DNA from: Arenibacter aquaticus
GTDB lineage: Bacteria; Bacteroidota; Bacteroidia; Flavobacteriales; Flavobacteriaceae
Direction of reading: 5' to 3'
DNA: 64,000 nucleotides
Assembly: GCF_003957295.1 (NCBI RefSeq)
Contig: NZ_RQPJ01000002.1
Span: forward strand, 1,003,020 to 1,067,019
In this document: positions 9,158-18,277 of the stretch, piece after piece
How the letters are laid out: each line of letters starts with the position of its first letter
How positions within the stretch are numbered: the first letter of the stretch is position 1
The notes under the pieces: model-generated
What the model was told of the DNA's origin: nothing
Seen by the model: the letters and a program-made list of their open reading frames with translations, nothing else
The model's database searches: none
Made by a program: the position numbers and the translations under genes

Positions 9158-10309
9158 ATGTTATTCAAGGATGTTTTGGGGCTTTCACATATTAAGAGCC
9201 ATTTGGTTTCCAGTGCCGATGCTGGGCGTATTCCCCATGCCCAACTTTTTGTTGGTCCGGAAGGCTGTGGCACTCTGCCCATGGCCCTGTGCTATGTGCA
9301 GTACCTTCTTTGCGGGAACAGTGGAGGGGAAAATGATACAGGTAATAGCGCCTGTAATATAAAATTTAATTCCCTGGCCCACCCCGATCTGCATTTTGCC
9401 TTTCCAGTATCCAATTCCAGTAAAGTTAAGAGTCACGCTGTAAGTGATCACTATCTGGAAGATTGGCGTCAGTTTATAAAAGAACAACCCTATGGAAACC
9501 TTTTTGATTGGTACAAATTAATTGGAATAGAAAATAAACAGGGGCAAATAGGGGTAGATGAGGCGCAGGATGTGGTTAAAAAGCTATCCTTGAAATCCTA
9601 CGAAGGGGGGTATAAGGCTTTGATTATTTGGATGGCCGAAAAAATGAATACCGCTACGGCCAACAAATTGTTGAAGTTGATAGAGGAACCACCCGACAAA
9701 ACAGTTCTTATCTTAATTGCAGAGGATGAAGAGCAAATTATACAGACCATAAGATCTAGATGTCAGATTTTGCATTTCCCGCCATTGGCCGAAGAGGCCA
9801 TAACCACCGCGCTGATAGAAAAGGGGCTTGGCCGGGAGGAGGCCATTAGGATTTCACATGAGGCCAATGGGAACTACAATAAGGCACTGGATTTTATGAA
9901 TAACGATTCTGAGGATTTGGTGTTCGAAAAATGGTTTGTGCAATGGGTGCGCTCTGCCTTTAAGGCCAAAGGTAACAAGGCGGCTATACACGATTTGATA
10001 GCTTGGAGCGAAGTTGTGGCCAAGACAGGCAGGGAAACCCAGAAAAAATTCCTGAATTACTGTATGTCCGTAATGCGCCAAGCACTGATGATCAACTATA
10101 ATACCCGGGAGCTGGCATTTATGAGGATCCATGTAGAGGGATTTCAGTTGGAGAAATTTGCTCCCTTTGTGCATGAAAACAATATTCTTAACATTGTTAG
10201 TGAGTTGGAAGACGCTATCTATCACATTGAGCGGAACGGCAATTCCAAATTAATTTTGATGGACCTGTCCATAAAACTCACTCGGTTGCTACATAAAAAA
10301 GCGGCCTAA
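9158..10309 (+). CDS. holB: DNA polymerase III subunit delta'
   Basis: 383 residues. Part of the clamp loader of the replicative polymerase. The AAA+ fold is visible: FVGPEGCGTLPMAL at the P-loop position, the metal-binding-like Cys cluster region (~48-63) before LAHPDLHFAFP, the IKEQPYGN segment, then KALIIWMAEKMNTATANKL (Walker B/sensor region) and LIRSRCQILHFPPL-type sensor 2 residues (TIRSRCQIL). The Walker A lysine is replaced (GCGTL), as expected because delta' does not hydrolyse ATP. A downstream in-frame gene for a small membrane protein starts 27 bp later. Confidence 0.9.
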   Translation: MLFKDVLGLSHIKSHLVSSADAGRIPHAQLFVGPEGCGTLPMALCYVQYLLCGNSGGENDTGNSACNIKFNSLAHPDLHFAFPVSNSSKVKSHAVSDHYLEDWRQFIKEQPYGNLFDWYKLIGIENKQGQIGVDEAQDVVKKLSLKSYEGGYKALIIWMAEKMNTATANKLLKLIEEPPDKTVLILIAEDEEQIIQTIRSRCQILHFPPLAEEAITTALIEKGLGREEAIRISHEANGNYNKALDFMNNDSEDLVFEKWFVQWVRSAFKAKGNKAAIHDLIAWSEVVAKTGRETQKKFLNYCMSVMRQALMINYNTRELAFMRIHVEGFQLEKFAPFVHENNILNIVSELEDAIYHIERNGNSKLILMDLSIKLTRLLHKKAA

Positions 10310-10336
10310 ATAATAAAATCGTAAAAACTTTTAACT

Positions 10337-10735
10337 ATGACCAATTTGTATACCTATTCCACAGAATTGCTCTTACTTCTTTTTCTGATAATTACTTTTC
10401 TACAGAGTGCCTATGATAAGTTGGCAGATTGGAAAGGGAATCTATCTTGGCTAAAGAGCCATTTTGCCGAAACCCCGCTTAAGAATATGGTGCCCCTGCT
10501 TTTGGGTACCGTCCTGGTAACCGAATTGGTGGCCGGTGTACTTTGTGCCATAGGCTGGTATTTACTTTGTTTTCAAGGGGAATCCGGTACGGCATTAACC
10601 GGGGCCATAGTAGCCTGTTTGGCCTTGTTGATGTTACTTTTTGGGCAACGAATGGCCAAAGATTACGATGGCGCAAGGACCATCGCCATCTACTTTGTAC
10701 CCGCCATATTCCTTGTGTTTCTGCTGCAAGGCTAA
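10337..10735 (+). CDS. Small DoxX-like integral membrane protein
   Basis: 132 residues with four predicted membrane helices (~8-24, ~48-75, ~83-105, ~115-131). The layout and the loop with ...AYDKLADWKGN... resemble the DoxX/MauE superfamily of four-helix membrane proteins, whose members are often tied to redox or quinone chemistry, but no catalytic residue can be pointed to. It follows holB at 27 bp in the same direction and may be cotranscribed. The family assignment is tentative. Confidence 0.65.
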   Translation: MTNLYTYSTELLLLLFLIITFLQSAYDKLADWKGNLSWLKSHFAETPLKNMVPLLLGTVLVTELVAGVLCAIGWYLLCFQGESGTALTGAIVACLALLMLLFGQRMAKDYDGARTIAIYFVPAIFLVFLLQG

Positions 10736-10903
10736 TCTTGATCCGCCAGAATTTAGGTCTGGATGCAATATTATAATGTTAGCTTATTTAGTGAGGTACT
10801 GTTTGAGGATAGTAGTTATATAAACCGACCTTAAATGTTGCTTTGCCTATTTTTCCAAACATTGTGGTATTTGAAAACTGCCCTGTGGACTAAATAGATC
10901 CTT

Positions 10904-10921
10904 ACCAACCACCTGGTTGGT
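10904..10921. promoter_or_regulatory. Operator-like palindrome, copy 1
   Basis: ACCAACCACCTGGTTGGT: 8-bp arms ACCAACCA and TGGTTGGT around a 2-bp centre. The size and form are typical of TetR-family operators. It starts 125 bp before copy 2. Confidence 0.5.
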
Positions 10922-11028
10922 TTATGGCGTATTGTTAAAAATTTATCCACAGAGAAATATCGATTTATGACCTTTCACATAGTTGATATGCCTGTTAAAG
11001 CCAAAGTTCTCTGGAATTGTAGTAGCAA

Positions 11029-11046
11029 ACCAACCAGACGGTTGGT
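11029..11046. promoter_or_regulatory. Operator-like palindrome, copy 2
   Basis: ACCAACC-AGAC-GGTTGGT, the same arms and the same total length as copy 1. It lies 122 bp before the patatin ATG. Two matching sites suggest a specific repressor or activator; no TetR gene lies next to them in the window. Confidence 0.5.
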
Positions 11047-11167
11047 GTTTTATTCATTATTTGGTTGTTAAAATGACTTTGAAGTAAGCCCATAATGGTT
11101 AATTTTAACCCTATTGGGCAAGGGATGCCATATGATGGATTGCTAAAACTGACAAACACTATTTGTA

Positions 11168-11953
11168 ATGAACTTATCGGAATTAAAATCCAAATCTGTT
11201 GGACTGGTTTTGTCAGGAGGAGGTGTTAAAGGAATGGCCCATATTGGTTTGATTCGGGCACTCAATGAATTTGGGATCAATGCCCATATGGTTTCCGGCA
11301 CCAGTGTAGGTGCATTGATCGGAGCCCTATATGCCAACGGTAATTCGGTGGAGGAAATGCTCCAGTTTTTTAAGGAAACTCCATTGTTCCGATACCATTT
11401 TATGACCCTATTAAAGCCTGGCCTATTGGATACGGAAAGGTATTTTGACCTTTTTGTAAAGTATTTTCCAGAAAATTCCTTTGAAGCCTTACAGCGTAAA
11501 TTATATGTGGTGGCCACAGATCTGCAAAAAGGGGATGAAAAAACGTTTTATGAAGGGGAACTTATAAAGCCACTTTTGGCCTCTGCAGCCTTGCCGCCAG
11601 TCTTTAGTCCGGTTGATATAGAGGGAAGTCTGTATGCCGATGGGGGGATTATGAATAATTTTCCCTACGAGCATGTGGCCAAAGAAAACAATTTTGTAAT
11701 CGGTAGCAATGTGTCCGCCGTTAAGGAAATACCCAAAGAAGGTATAAAATCTTCACTGCAATTGGCTAACAGGACCACTTCCTTGATGATTTATGCCATA
11801 AACAGGAAAAAAGTGCATCAATGCGACCTGGTCTTTGAACCCCAAGCCTTGGAGCTCATCGGGATCTTGGATAAGAAGGGGATTGAAAAAGCCTATAATA
11901 TAGGCTATGAGCATGCGGTAAGGGTTATTGAACAAAGGTTAGGCGCAACATAA
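11168..11953 (+). CDS. Patatin-like phospholipase (RssA/NTE type)
   Basis: 261 residues, cytosolic or membrane-associated serine lipase. The patatin fold is complete: oxyanion loop GGGVKG (17-22), nucleophile elbow GTSVG with Ser46, and the DGG of the Ser-Asp dyad with Asp158 (SLYADGGIMNN). It should hydrolyse phospholipid or other acyl esters; the natural substrate is unknown. Many bacterial relatives are called RssA. The long upstream region carries two operator-like palindromes, so the gene is probably regulated. A strong hairpin terminator follows. Confidence 0.9.
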   Translation: MNLSELKSKSVGLVLSGGGVKGMAHIGLIRALNEFGINAHMVSGTSVGALIGALYANGNSVEEMLQFFKETPLFRYHFMTLLKPGLLDTERYFDLFVKYFPENSFEALQRKLYVVATDLQKGDEKTFYEGELIKPLLASAALPPVFSPVDIEGSLYADGGIMNNFPYEHVAKENNFVIGSNVSAVKEIPKEGIKSSLQLANRTTSLMIYAINRKKVHQCDLVFEPQALELIGILDKKGIEKAYNIGYEHAVRVIEQRLGAT

Positions 11954-11999
11954 ATATTTAGGTTGTGGAATGGTTGCTTAAAAGCTGTTTTATATAAAA

Positions 12000-12037
12000 A
12001 ATAAGCCCCATTGTCTTGTGGGACTTTGGGGCTTATT
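12000..12037. terminator. Bidirectional terminator between patatin and reductase genes
   Basis: AATAAGCCCC (12000-12009) pairs with GGGGCTTATT (12028-12037), a 10-bp perfect stem between two converging genes. T-rich sequence follows on both strands, strongest on the minus strand. Confidence 0.8.
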
Positions 12038-12070
12038 ATACATCATATGTATTAACGCTCTTGTCGTAGT

Positions 12071-13120
12071 TTATACATCGTCATAATCTACTGTTAGGGT
12101 AGGTGTGGTAGGGTGTGCCTGACAGGTCAGGATTAACCCTTCTGCTATTTCGCCATCGGTAAGGATCTGGTTTTTGACCATATCGGCCTTACCTTCCTTA
12201 ACACGTGCAATACAACTGCTACATACCCCTCCTTGGCAGGAATAGGGTGCGTCTATATTTTCCTTTAAAACGGCATCGAGGACCAAGCTGCCCTTGTCCA
12301 TGGAAAGTGAGAATTCCTCGTCATCCACAATGACCTTAAGTGCTGTTTTTCCATCTGGCTTTTCTGGTAGTTCGTCCTTGATTTCAGTAGAGGTGAACAG
12401 TTCAAAGTGAATTTTATCTTCCGTAATACCCTTTTCCTTAAGGTTGTTTGTAACCAATTGGATCATGGCCTCGGGACCGCACAAGTAGTAGTCGTTGAAG
12501 TCTAAATTTTTGTGCTTGTTGTTGAGTACAAAATTTACGGTAGAAGCTTCAATACGTCCAAAAATGGATTCGTCTTCTTGGGTCTGACTCAAAATAAAAT
12601 AGATATGGAACCTATTGGTGTATTCCAATTGCAGCTTCACCAAATCTGTATAAAACATGGTCTCCTTGTAAGACTTGTTACCATATACCAGAACAAAATT
12701 GTTATCCGGGTTGCTTTCCAATACTGTTTTGGCAATGCTCATGATAGGGGTTATCCCACTACCCGCGGCAAAGGCTATGATATTTTTATTGGCAGATGTA
12801 GGTTTGTATACAAACCTGCCCTCCGGTGGCATTACCTCCAATACATCCCCTACTTTTAGTTTGTTGTGGGCGTAATCTGAAAATCCCCCTCTATCCACTT
12901 TTTTTACACCTATGGTAATTCCTTCACAGGTAGGGGTGGAGCTAATAGAGTAGGCCCTTCTGAGTTCTTTTCCCTTGATTTCCTTTTTAATGGTGATGTA
13001 TTGACCCGCAATAAAATTAAAAGTCTGGATCAAGTCCTTTGGTATAGTAAAGGTAATCGCTACAGAATTGGGCGTAAGTGCTTTGATCTTTTGAACGGTA
13101 AGTGGATAAAAATTGGCCAT
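12071..13120 (-). CDS. PaaE-like ferredoxin-NAD(P)H reductase with C-terminal 2Fe-2S domain
   Basis: 349 residues from the ATG at 13120; the frame continues 33 codons upstream, but that extension is not conserved in form and lies across a -7 box. An FAD-binding beta-barrel carries RRAYSISSTP (flavin site), then an NAD(P)-binding domain with AAGSGITPIMS, and a plant-type ferredoxin domain with CQGGVCSSC and a fourth Cys in LILTCQAHP. The enzyme passes electrons from NAD(P)H through flavin to its 2Fe-2S cluster and on to a partner oxygenase. PaaE serves phenylacetyl-CoA epoxidase, but no paaABCD genes are in the window, so the partner here is unknown. Confidence 0.88.
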   Translation of the reverse strand: MANFYPLTVQKIKALTPNSVAITFTIPKDLIQTFNFIAGQYITIKKEIKGKELRRAYSISSTPTCEGITIGVKKVDRGGFSDYAHNKLKVGDVLEVMPPEGRFVYKPTSANKNIIAFAAGSGITPIMSIAKTVLESNPDNNFVLVYGNKSYKETMFYTDLVKLQLEYTNRFHIYFILSQTQEDESIFGRIEASTVNFVLNNKHKNLDFNDYYLCGPEAMIQLVTNNLKEKGITEDKIHFELFTSTEIKDELPEKPDGKTALKVIVDDEEFSLSMDKGSLVLDAVLKENIDAPYSCQGGVCSSCIARVKEGKADMVKNQILTDGEIAEGLILTCQAHPTTPTLTVDYDDV

Positions 13121-13135
13121 ATTAAATATTTCGTG

Positions 13136-13143
13136 CAAAATTA
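13136..13143 (-). promoter_or_regulatory. -7 promoter box for the PaaE-like reductase
   Basis: TAATTTTG on the minus strand fits TAnnTTTG and ends 15 bp before the chosen ATG at 13120. This supports the downstream start. Confidence 0.45.
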
Positions 13144-13292
13144 AGGAAAGCTCGGACGATTTAAAACGGGAAATCAAAAAAATAAGGACGGTTTGTAACA
13201 AATAATTTAATTTAGACACTTACCAATATGATTTTCCCTATATCTGTTTTAGGATACTTTTTTACGATGGTTGGGGTAGAGCAATACATGTT

Positions 13293-14765
13293 ATGCTGAA
13301 GCACTTTCTTAGACTGGAATGGAAGTCTTTTTTTAGATCGGCCTCTTTTAAGGCCAATATGGCCATTAAAATCGCCATGATTTTTGCGGCAATCTATTTT
13401 ATGCTGGTTTTTTTGGGGTTGGGAATAGGCGCTTATTATTTTATTGAACAAAATAATTGGGGCGATCCCCTGCAGCTGGTAAATAAGTTTTTGGTCTATT
13501 ATGTAGTGGCAGATCTGTACCTTAGGTATATGCTACAAAAAATGCCGGTTACCAATATAAGGCCGTTATTGTATTTACCTATAAAAAAGGATAAGGTTGT
13601 GGGATATTCCTTGGGGAAAACTATGTTCTCATTCTTCAATTGGTCCCATGCCTTCTTTTTTGTCCCTTTTTCCGTTGTATTGGTTATAAATGGCTACGCC
13701 ACTGTTGGGGTAATAGGATGGCATTTAGGGATGATGGCCTTGCTGTTTTGTAATAACTTTATAAATATACTGGTCAACAATAAGGATGGCCTTTTTTACG
13801 TCCTTATTGCCTTATTTTCTGTCTTGGGCATTTGTCAATATTATGGTTTTTTCGATATAACTGTATTTACGGCCCCATTTTTTAATTCACTTTATGGGCA
13901 GCCATGGATGGCTTTCTTGGCATGGATCCTCTTGATTGCTCTCATTACCTCCTCATTCCTCTATTTTAAAAATCATATGTATTTGGATGCAGGTCTTGCG
14001 GGAAAGACCTTGGTGGCCAAAACCGAAGATTATATGTGGCTGAACCGTTTTGGTATTTTGGGAACTTTTTTAAAGAACGATATAAAGCTTATAAGAAGGA
14101 ACAAGCGATCCAAAACAGCCGTCATAATGAGTGTTTTTTTTATTTTTTACGGACTGTTTTTTTTGACTGGGGGAATTGAAGCCTATGAGGGGCCTGTATG
14201 GAAAATTTTTGCCGGTATTTTTATATCCGGGGGCTTTTTGTTCAGTTTTGGTCAGTTTGTTCCAAGTTGGGACAGTTCCTATTACCCACTAATGATGAGC
14301 CAGAACATCCAATACAAGGAGTATTTGGCCTCTAAGTGGTATTTAATGGTAATAGCAACTTTGGTAAGCACTATTTTGGCCTCCTTTTATATCTATTTTG
14401 GATGGGACACCTATATGGCAGTCCTTGTGGGGGCTGTATACAATATAGGTGTAAATTCCTATTTGGTACTATGGGGCGGGGCGTATATTAAAACCCCAAT
14501 AGACCTTAGCTCCAATAAAAAGGCTTTTGGGGATAAACAGGCCTTTAATGCCAAAACATTGATGCTGACCTTGCCGAAACTTATTTTGCCCCTTGGTTTT
14601 TATGCCCTAGGGCATTACTGGGTTAGTCCAAGTGCAGGCTACCTTTTTGTTGCCTTGGCCGGGGTTTTGGGTTTTGCCTTTAAAAACAAGGTTTTTGGCT
14701 TGATAGAGGAAATCTATAAAAAAGAAAAATACAAGACTTTGGCCGCTTACAAGCAAAAGCCATAA
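13293..14765 (+). CDS. DUF5687 family membrane protein, ABC exporter permease
   Basis: 490 residues, with about ten to twelve hydrophobic helices spread over the whole length and a soluble N-terminal stretch of ~20 residues. It matches the Bacteroidota family DUF5687, which behaves as the permease of ABC-2-like exporters. The ABC ATPase gene follows after 13 bp in the same direction, which supports this role. The transported substrate is not known. A 23-codon open frame (13228-13299) overlaps the start and could couple translation, but is probably chance. Confidence 0.85.
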   Translation: MLKHFLRLEWKSFFRSASFKANMAIKIAMIFAAIYFMLVFLGLGIGAYYFIEQNNWGDPLQLVNKFLVYYVVADLYLRYMLQKMPVTNIRPLLYLPIKKDKVVGYSLGKTMFSFFNWSHAFFFVPFSVVLVINGYATVGVIGWHLGMMALLFCNNFINILVNNKDGLFYVLIALFSVLGICQYYGFFDITVFTAPFFNSLYGQPWMAFLAWILLIALITSSFLYFKNHMYLDAGLAGKTLVAKTEDYMWLNRFGILGTFLKNDIKLIRRNKRSKTAVIMSVFFIFYGLFFLTGGIEAYEGPVWKIFAGIFISGGFLFSFGQFVPSWDSSYYPLMMSQNIQYKEYLASKWYLMVIATLVSTILASFYIYFGWDTYMAVLVGAVYNIGVNSYLVLWGGAYIKTPIDLSSNKKAFGDKQAFNAKTLMLTLPKLILPLGFYALGHYWVSPSAGYLFVALAGVLGFAFKNKVFGLIEEIYKKEKYKTLAAYKQKP

Positions 14766-14778
14766 AAGAAACACGTTT

Positions 14779-15474
14779 ATGATTACAGCTCACAATTTAA
14801 CCAAAGTATACAATTCTGTAGCGGTTTTGAATATAGACAACCTGGAGATCCCCAAAGGACAGAGTTTTGGTTTGGTAGGTAATAATGGCGCGGGGAAGAC
14901 CACCTTTTTTAGTTTAATGCTAGATCTTATTCAGCCCAGCTCTGGATGTATAAACAACAATGGGGTGCAGGTAGATCTGAGCGAGGCTTGGAAACCATTT
15001 ACTGCCGCCTTTATTGATGAATCGTTTTTAATAGGATATTTAACTGCAGAAGAATACTTCTATTTCATAGGGGAATTAAGGGGCAGGAATAAGGCCGATG
15101 TGGATCAATTGTTATCAGGGTTTAAAGACTTTTTTCATGGAGAGATTCTGGGTCAGAAGAAGTATCTCAGGGACCTGTCCAAGGGAAATCAGAAAAAGGT
15201 TGGCATTGTTGCCACCTTTATAGGCGATCCGGAGGTAATTATATTGGATGAGCCCTTTGCCAACTTGGATCCCACCACCCAGATAAGGTTAAAAACCATC
15301 ATAAAAGACCTGGTAGCCAAAAAGGAGGTAACCGTTTTGGTATCTAGCCATGACCTAAGTCACGTTACGGAGGTTTGTGAGCGCATTGTGGTCCTCCATA
15401 AAGGGGAGGTGGTCAAGGATATACAGACCTCTGCCCAAACCTTAAAAGAATTGGAAGTTTTTTTTGGGAGATAA
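14779..15474 (+). CDS. ABC transporter ATP-binding protein
   Basis: 231 residues. Walker A is GNNGAGKT (34-41), the signature is DLSKGNQKKVG, Walker B is VIILDEPFANLD, and the switch histidine follows in VLVSSHD. It powers the DUF5687 membrane protein encoded 13 bp upstream, forming a homodimeric or 2+2 exporter in the inner membrane. Substrate unknown. The signature LSKGNQKK in place of LSGGQ is common in ABC-2 and GldA-like ATPases. Confidence 0.92.
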   Translation: MITAHNLTKVYNSVAVLNIDNLEIPKGQSFGLVGNNGAGKTTFFSLMLDLIQPSSGCINNNGVQVDLSEAWKPFTAAFIDESFLIGYLTAEEYFYFIGELRGRNKADVDQLLSGFKDFFHGEILGQKKYLRDLSKGNQKKVGIVATFIGDPEVIILDEPFANLDPTTQIRLKTIIKDLVAKKEVTVLVSSHDLSHVTEVCERIVVLHKGEVVKDIQTSAQTLKELEVFFGR

Positions 15475-15575
15475 ATAGTTGGCATAGGAAGGTCATTACA
15501 GGCCAACATATAATTAAATGCTCCCTTTAGGGTCTTTATGCATCTTTGTAATGGGCGACAAGGAGACCTAGACAA

Positions 15576-15605
15576 TTGCTTTGGTATAGTGCTTTATTAT
15601 TTTTG
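15576..15605 (+). promoter_or_regulatory. Promoter upstream of sprE (-33 TTG, 19-bp spacer, -7 TATTTTTG)
   Basis: TTG at 15576-15578, then 19 bp, then TATTTTTG at 15598-15605. Both elements and the spacing fit the Bacteroidota sigma factor consensus. It would give a leader of about 105 nt before sprE. Confidence 0.6.
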
Positions 15606-15715
15606 CATGGTCGGAAATGGAATAGCCCCAACCAAAAATATTCCTGTATTTATAGACCAACTACATAATAATCCGACAGATTTTAAGTTAAGGTTACGTA
15701 CGAATACATAGAATT

Positions 15716-18259
15716 TTGAAGCTTCGCAATACACTTATTTTAACTTTTGCTTTTGGAGGGTTGGTCTTTAATGCCTGTTCTACGAAGAAAGACGCCATGT
15801 TAAACCGTAACTGGCACGCCCTAAACACCAAATTTAATACCTTGTACAATGGCAATATTGCCTTTGAGGAAGGGCGTGAAGGGCTCAATGCTGTCTACCA
15901 GGACAATTATTGGGACATTTTGCCAGTAGAACGTTTGGAGGTAACCGATGATATTAAACTTGATTCCGAGGACAACAACCCCAATTTCCTTATTGCCGAA
16001 GAAAAGGCAACCAAAGCCATACAAAAACACAGTATGGATATTAAGGATGAGGAGAGAAATCCCCAGACCGATGAAGCTTTTTTGTTATTGGGGAAGGCCA
16101 GGTATTTTGATCAACGCTACATTCCGGCTCTGGAGTCCTTTAATTACATACTTCATAAATATACGCAGAGCGATAAGCTGAACGAGGCTACTATTTGGAG
16201 GGAAAAGGTAAATATTCGTTTAGAAAACGAGGAGCTGGCCCTTAAGAACCTTAAGCGCTTATTAAAACAAGAGTACTTAAGCGATCAGGAGTACGCCGAT
16301 GCCCGCTCCATGATGGGGCAGGCCTATATAAACCTAAAAATAGCCGATACCGCCATTCAGCAGTTGAAAATTGCTTCGGCCTATACCAAGAAAAACCCTG
16401 AAAAAGGTCGGTATTATTACATTATTGGTCAATTGTACCATCAATTGGGGTATAAGGATAGTGCCAATTACGCTTTTGATAAGGTAATTGCCTTAAATAG
16501 AAAATCGCCCAGAGTGTATATGATAAATGCACATTTGCAGAAAATTCAGAATATAGAACTTACCGATGCCAATAGGGAGGAAGTGTACGAGTATCTGGTA
16601 GACTTGGAGGAGGATAGGGAAAACAGGCCTTTCTTGGACAAAATTTACCGCCAACTGGCAGAATTCCACAGGGAGAGCCAAAACGATAGTCTTGCAGTGG
16701 TGTACTATAATAAATCTCTCAGGGCCACAGTGAACATGCCACATTTAAATGCGCTGAATTACGAAAATCTGGCGATATATAATTTTGATAGGAACAACTA
16801 TAAGATTTCCGGGGCTTACTACGATAGTGTATTGCCCAACTTAAAGGAGAACAGCAAAAAGTATAGGGCGGTAAAAAAGAAATTGGACAATTTGGAGGAT
16901 GTTATTAAATATGAGGAAGTAGCCCAGTATACCGACAGTGTTATTAGCTTGTATGAATTTTCCATTGATGATAGGATTAAGTACTTTGAGAACCATATAG
17001 CCCAACTAAAATCCCAGGCCGAGAAGGAGAAAAAGAGGGAGGAAGGAATGGCCAATGCCGGTTTTGCGGCATTTGGCAAAACTAAGGGGGGTAAGGAAAA
17101 CAAAGGAAAATTCTATTTTTATAATATTACGACCCTAGGATATGGCAAAAGCGATTTTAGGACCAGATGGGGCAAGCGCAACTTGGAGGATGACTGGAGA
17201 TGGTCCAATAAGAACAAGGCACAGAACTTGGATTTAGCAGAGAATAATGTAGCGGGGGCCACCGTACAAAATGCCGTAGCAGCAGGGGAGGACCAGAAAT
17301 TCAGCCTTGATTTTTATCTCAACCAAATACCTACCGATGCCAAATTGATAGATAGCCTAAGGAAAGAGCGAAATTTTGCCAATTATCAGTTGGGTTTAAT
17401 CTATAAGGAAAAATTTAAGGAGAACCTCCTGGCAAGCGCCAAATTGGAAAATGTTCTGCAGTCTGATCCTGAAGAGCGATTGGTTATTCCTTCAAAATAC
17501 AATCTTTATAAGATATATCAGGAAACACAGAGTCCGTTGGCCACGGAAATGAAGTATGACATCATTAAAAACCACCCGGAGTCCAGGTATGCCGAAATAC
17601 TATTAAACCCACAGGCTGTATTAACGGGAAGCGCAGACAGTCCGGATGCCAAATATGTGCGATTGTATAAAATGTTTCAAAACCAGGAATTTTTAAAGGT
17701 TATTACCGGGGCAGAGGAACAAATTAACAAGTACACCGGCGATCCCATTGTGCCAAAATTTGAAATGCTAAAGGCCAACGCAATTGGTAGGTTACAGGGC
17801 TTTGAGGACTTTAAGGAAGCCTTAAATTATGTAGCCTTGAATTATCCCAACAATCCAGAAGGTAAAAAAGCACAGTCCATGGTAGCTGAACAATTGCCAA
17901 AATTGGAATCCAAAGCTTTTATTGTGGAGACTGGTGTGCAGGGGGCAGGAAACTGGAAGGTAGTATTCCCATTAAAGATTAGGGACAACAAAAAGGCGCT
18001 CAGACTAAAGGAGCTTTTGGAGAAATCCATAAAAGAACTTAAGTATAGGAATAAAGTGTCCAAGGATATCTATAATCTTGAGGATCAGTTTGTAGTGGTG
18101 CATGGGTTTAAATCCAAGGATTTTGCTCTAGGGTATGCAGAATTAATAAAAAACAATAAGGATTACAGGATCGATGACGAGAATTTCGTAATTTTATCGG
18201 CCAACTATAAAACAATACAAGTACATAAAAATTTAATGGAATACAGAGCCCAACAATAA
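15716..18259 (+). CDS. sprE: T9SS/gliding lipoprotein SprE (PorW), TPR-rich
   Basis: 847 residues from a TTG start; no ATG lies near, and the TTG gives an intact lipoprotein signal peptide (KLRNTLILTFAFGGLVFNAC, lipid on Cys21). The opening NRNWHALNTKFNTLYNGNIAFEEG is characteristic of the SprE/PorW family. The body consists of many TPR-type helix pairs, with a basic linker at ~430-470. PorW/SprE is a periplasmic lipoprotein needed for type IX secretion and gliding; in P. gingivalis PorW works together with the PorE/PorKLMN parts. It is 18 bp before a bactofilin gene and the ATP synthase genes. The length (847) agrees with known SprE proteins (~870). Confidence 0.85.
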   Translation: MKLRNTLILTFAFGGLVFNACSTKKDAMLNRNWHALNTKFNTLYNGNIAFEEGREGLNAVYQDNYWDILPVERLEVTDDIKLDSEDNNPNFLIAEEKATKAIQKHSMDIKDEERNPQTDEAFLLLGKARYFDQRYIPALESFNYILHKYTQSDKLNEATIWREKVNIRLENEELALKNLKRLLKQEYLSDQEYADARSMMGQAYINLKIADTAIQQLKIASAYTKKNPEKGRYYYIIGQLYHQLGYKDSANYAFDKVIALNRKSPRVYMINAHLQKIQNIELTDANREEVYEYLVDLEEDRENRPFLDKIYRQLAEFHRESQNDSLAVVYYNKSLRATVNMPHLNALNYENLAIYNFDRNNYKISGAYYDSVLPNLKENSKKYRAVKKKLDNLEDVIKYEEVAQYTDSVISLYEFSIDDRIKYFENHIAQLKSQAEKEKKREEGMANAGFAAFGKTKGGKENKGKFYFYNITTLGYGKSDFRTRWGKRNLEDDWRWSNKNKAQNLDLAENNVAGATVQNAVAAGEDQKFSLDFYLNQIPTDAKLIDSLRKERNFANYQLGLIYKEKFKENLLASAKLENVLQSDPEERLVIPSKYNLYKIYQETQSPLATEMKYDIIKNHPESRYAEILLNPQAVLTGSADSPDAKYVRLYKMFQNQEFLKVITGAEEQINKYTGDPIVPKFEMLKANAIGRLQGFEDFKEALNYVALNYPNNPEGKKAQSMVAEQLPKLESKAFIVETGVQGAGNWKVVFPLKIRDNKKALRLKELLEKSIKELKYRNKVSKDIYNLEDQFVVVHGFKSKDFALGYAELIKNNKDYRIDDENFVILSANYKTIQVHKNLMEYRAQQ

Positions 18260-18277
18260 CCCCAAAATCCAAGAACA

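Larger units (their letters stand above)
10736..11167. other. Long intergenic region with two operator-like palindromes
   Basis: 432 bp without a gene. It holds two copies of the same palindrome, described separately (10904-10921 and 11029-11046), and the AT-rich approach to the patatin gene. The size is large for this compact window and suggests a regulatory region. Confidence 0.5.

Noticed and set aside
13228-13299. 23-codon frame overlapping the DUF5687 start
   Set aside because: Too short and without conservation evidence; could be a coupling leader, but chance is as likely.
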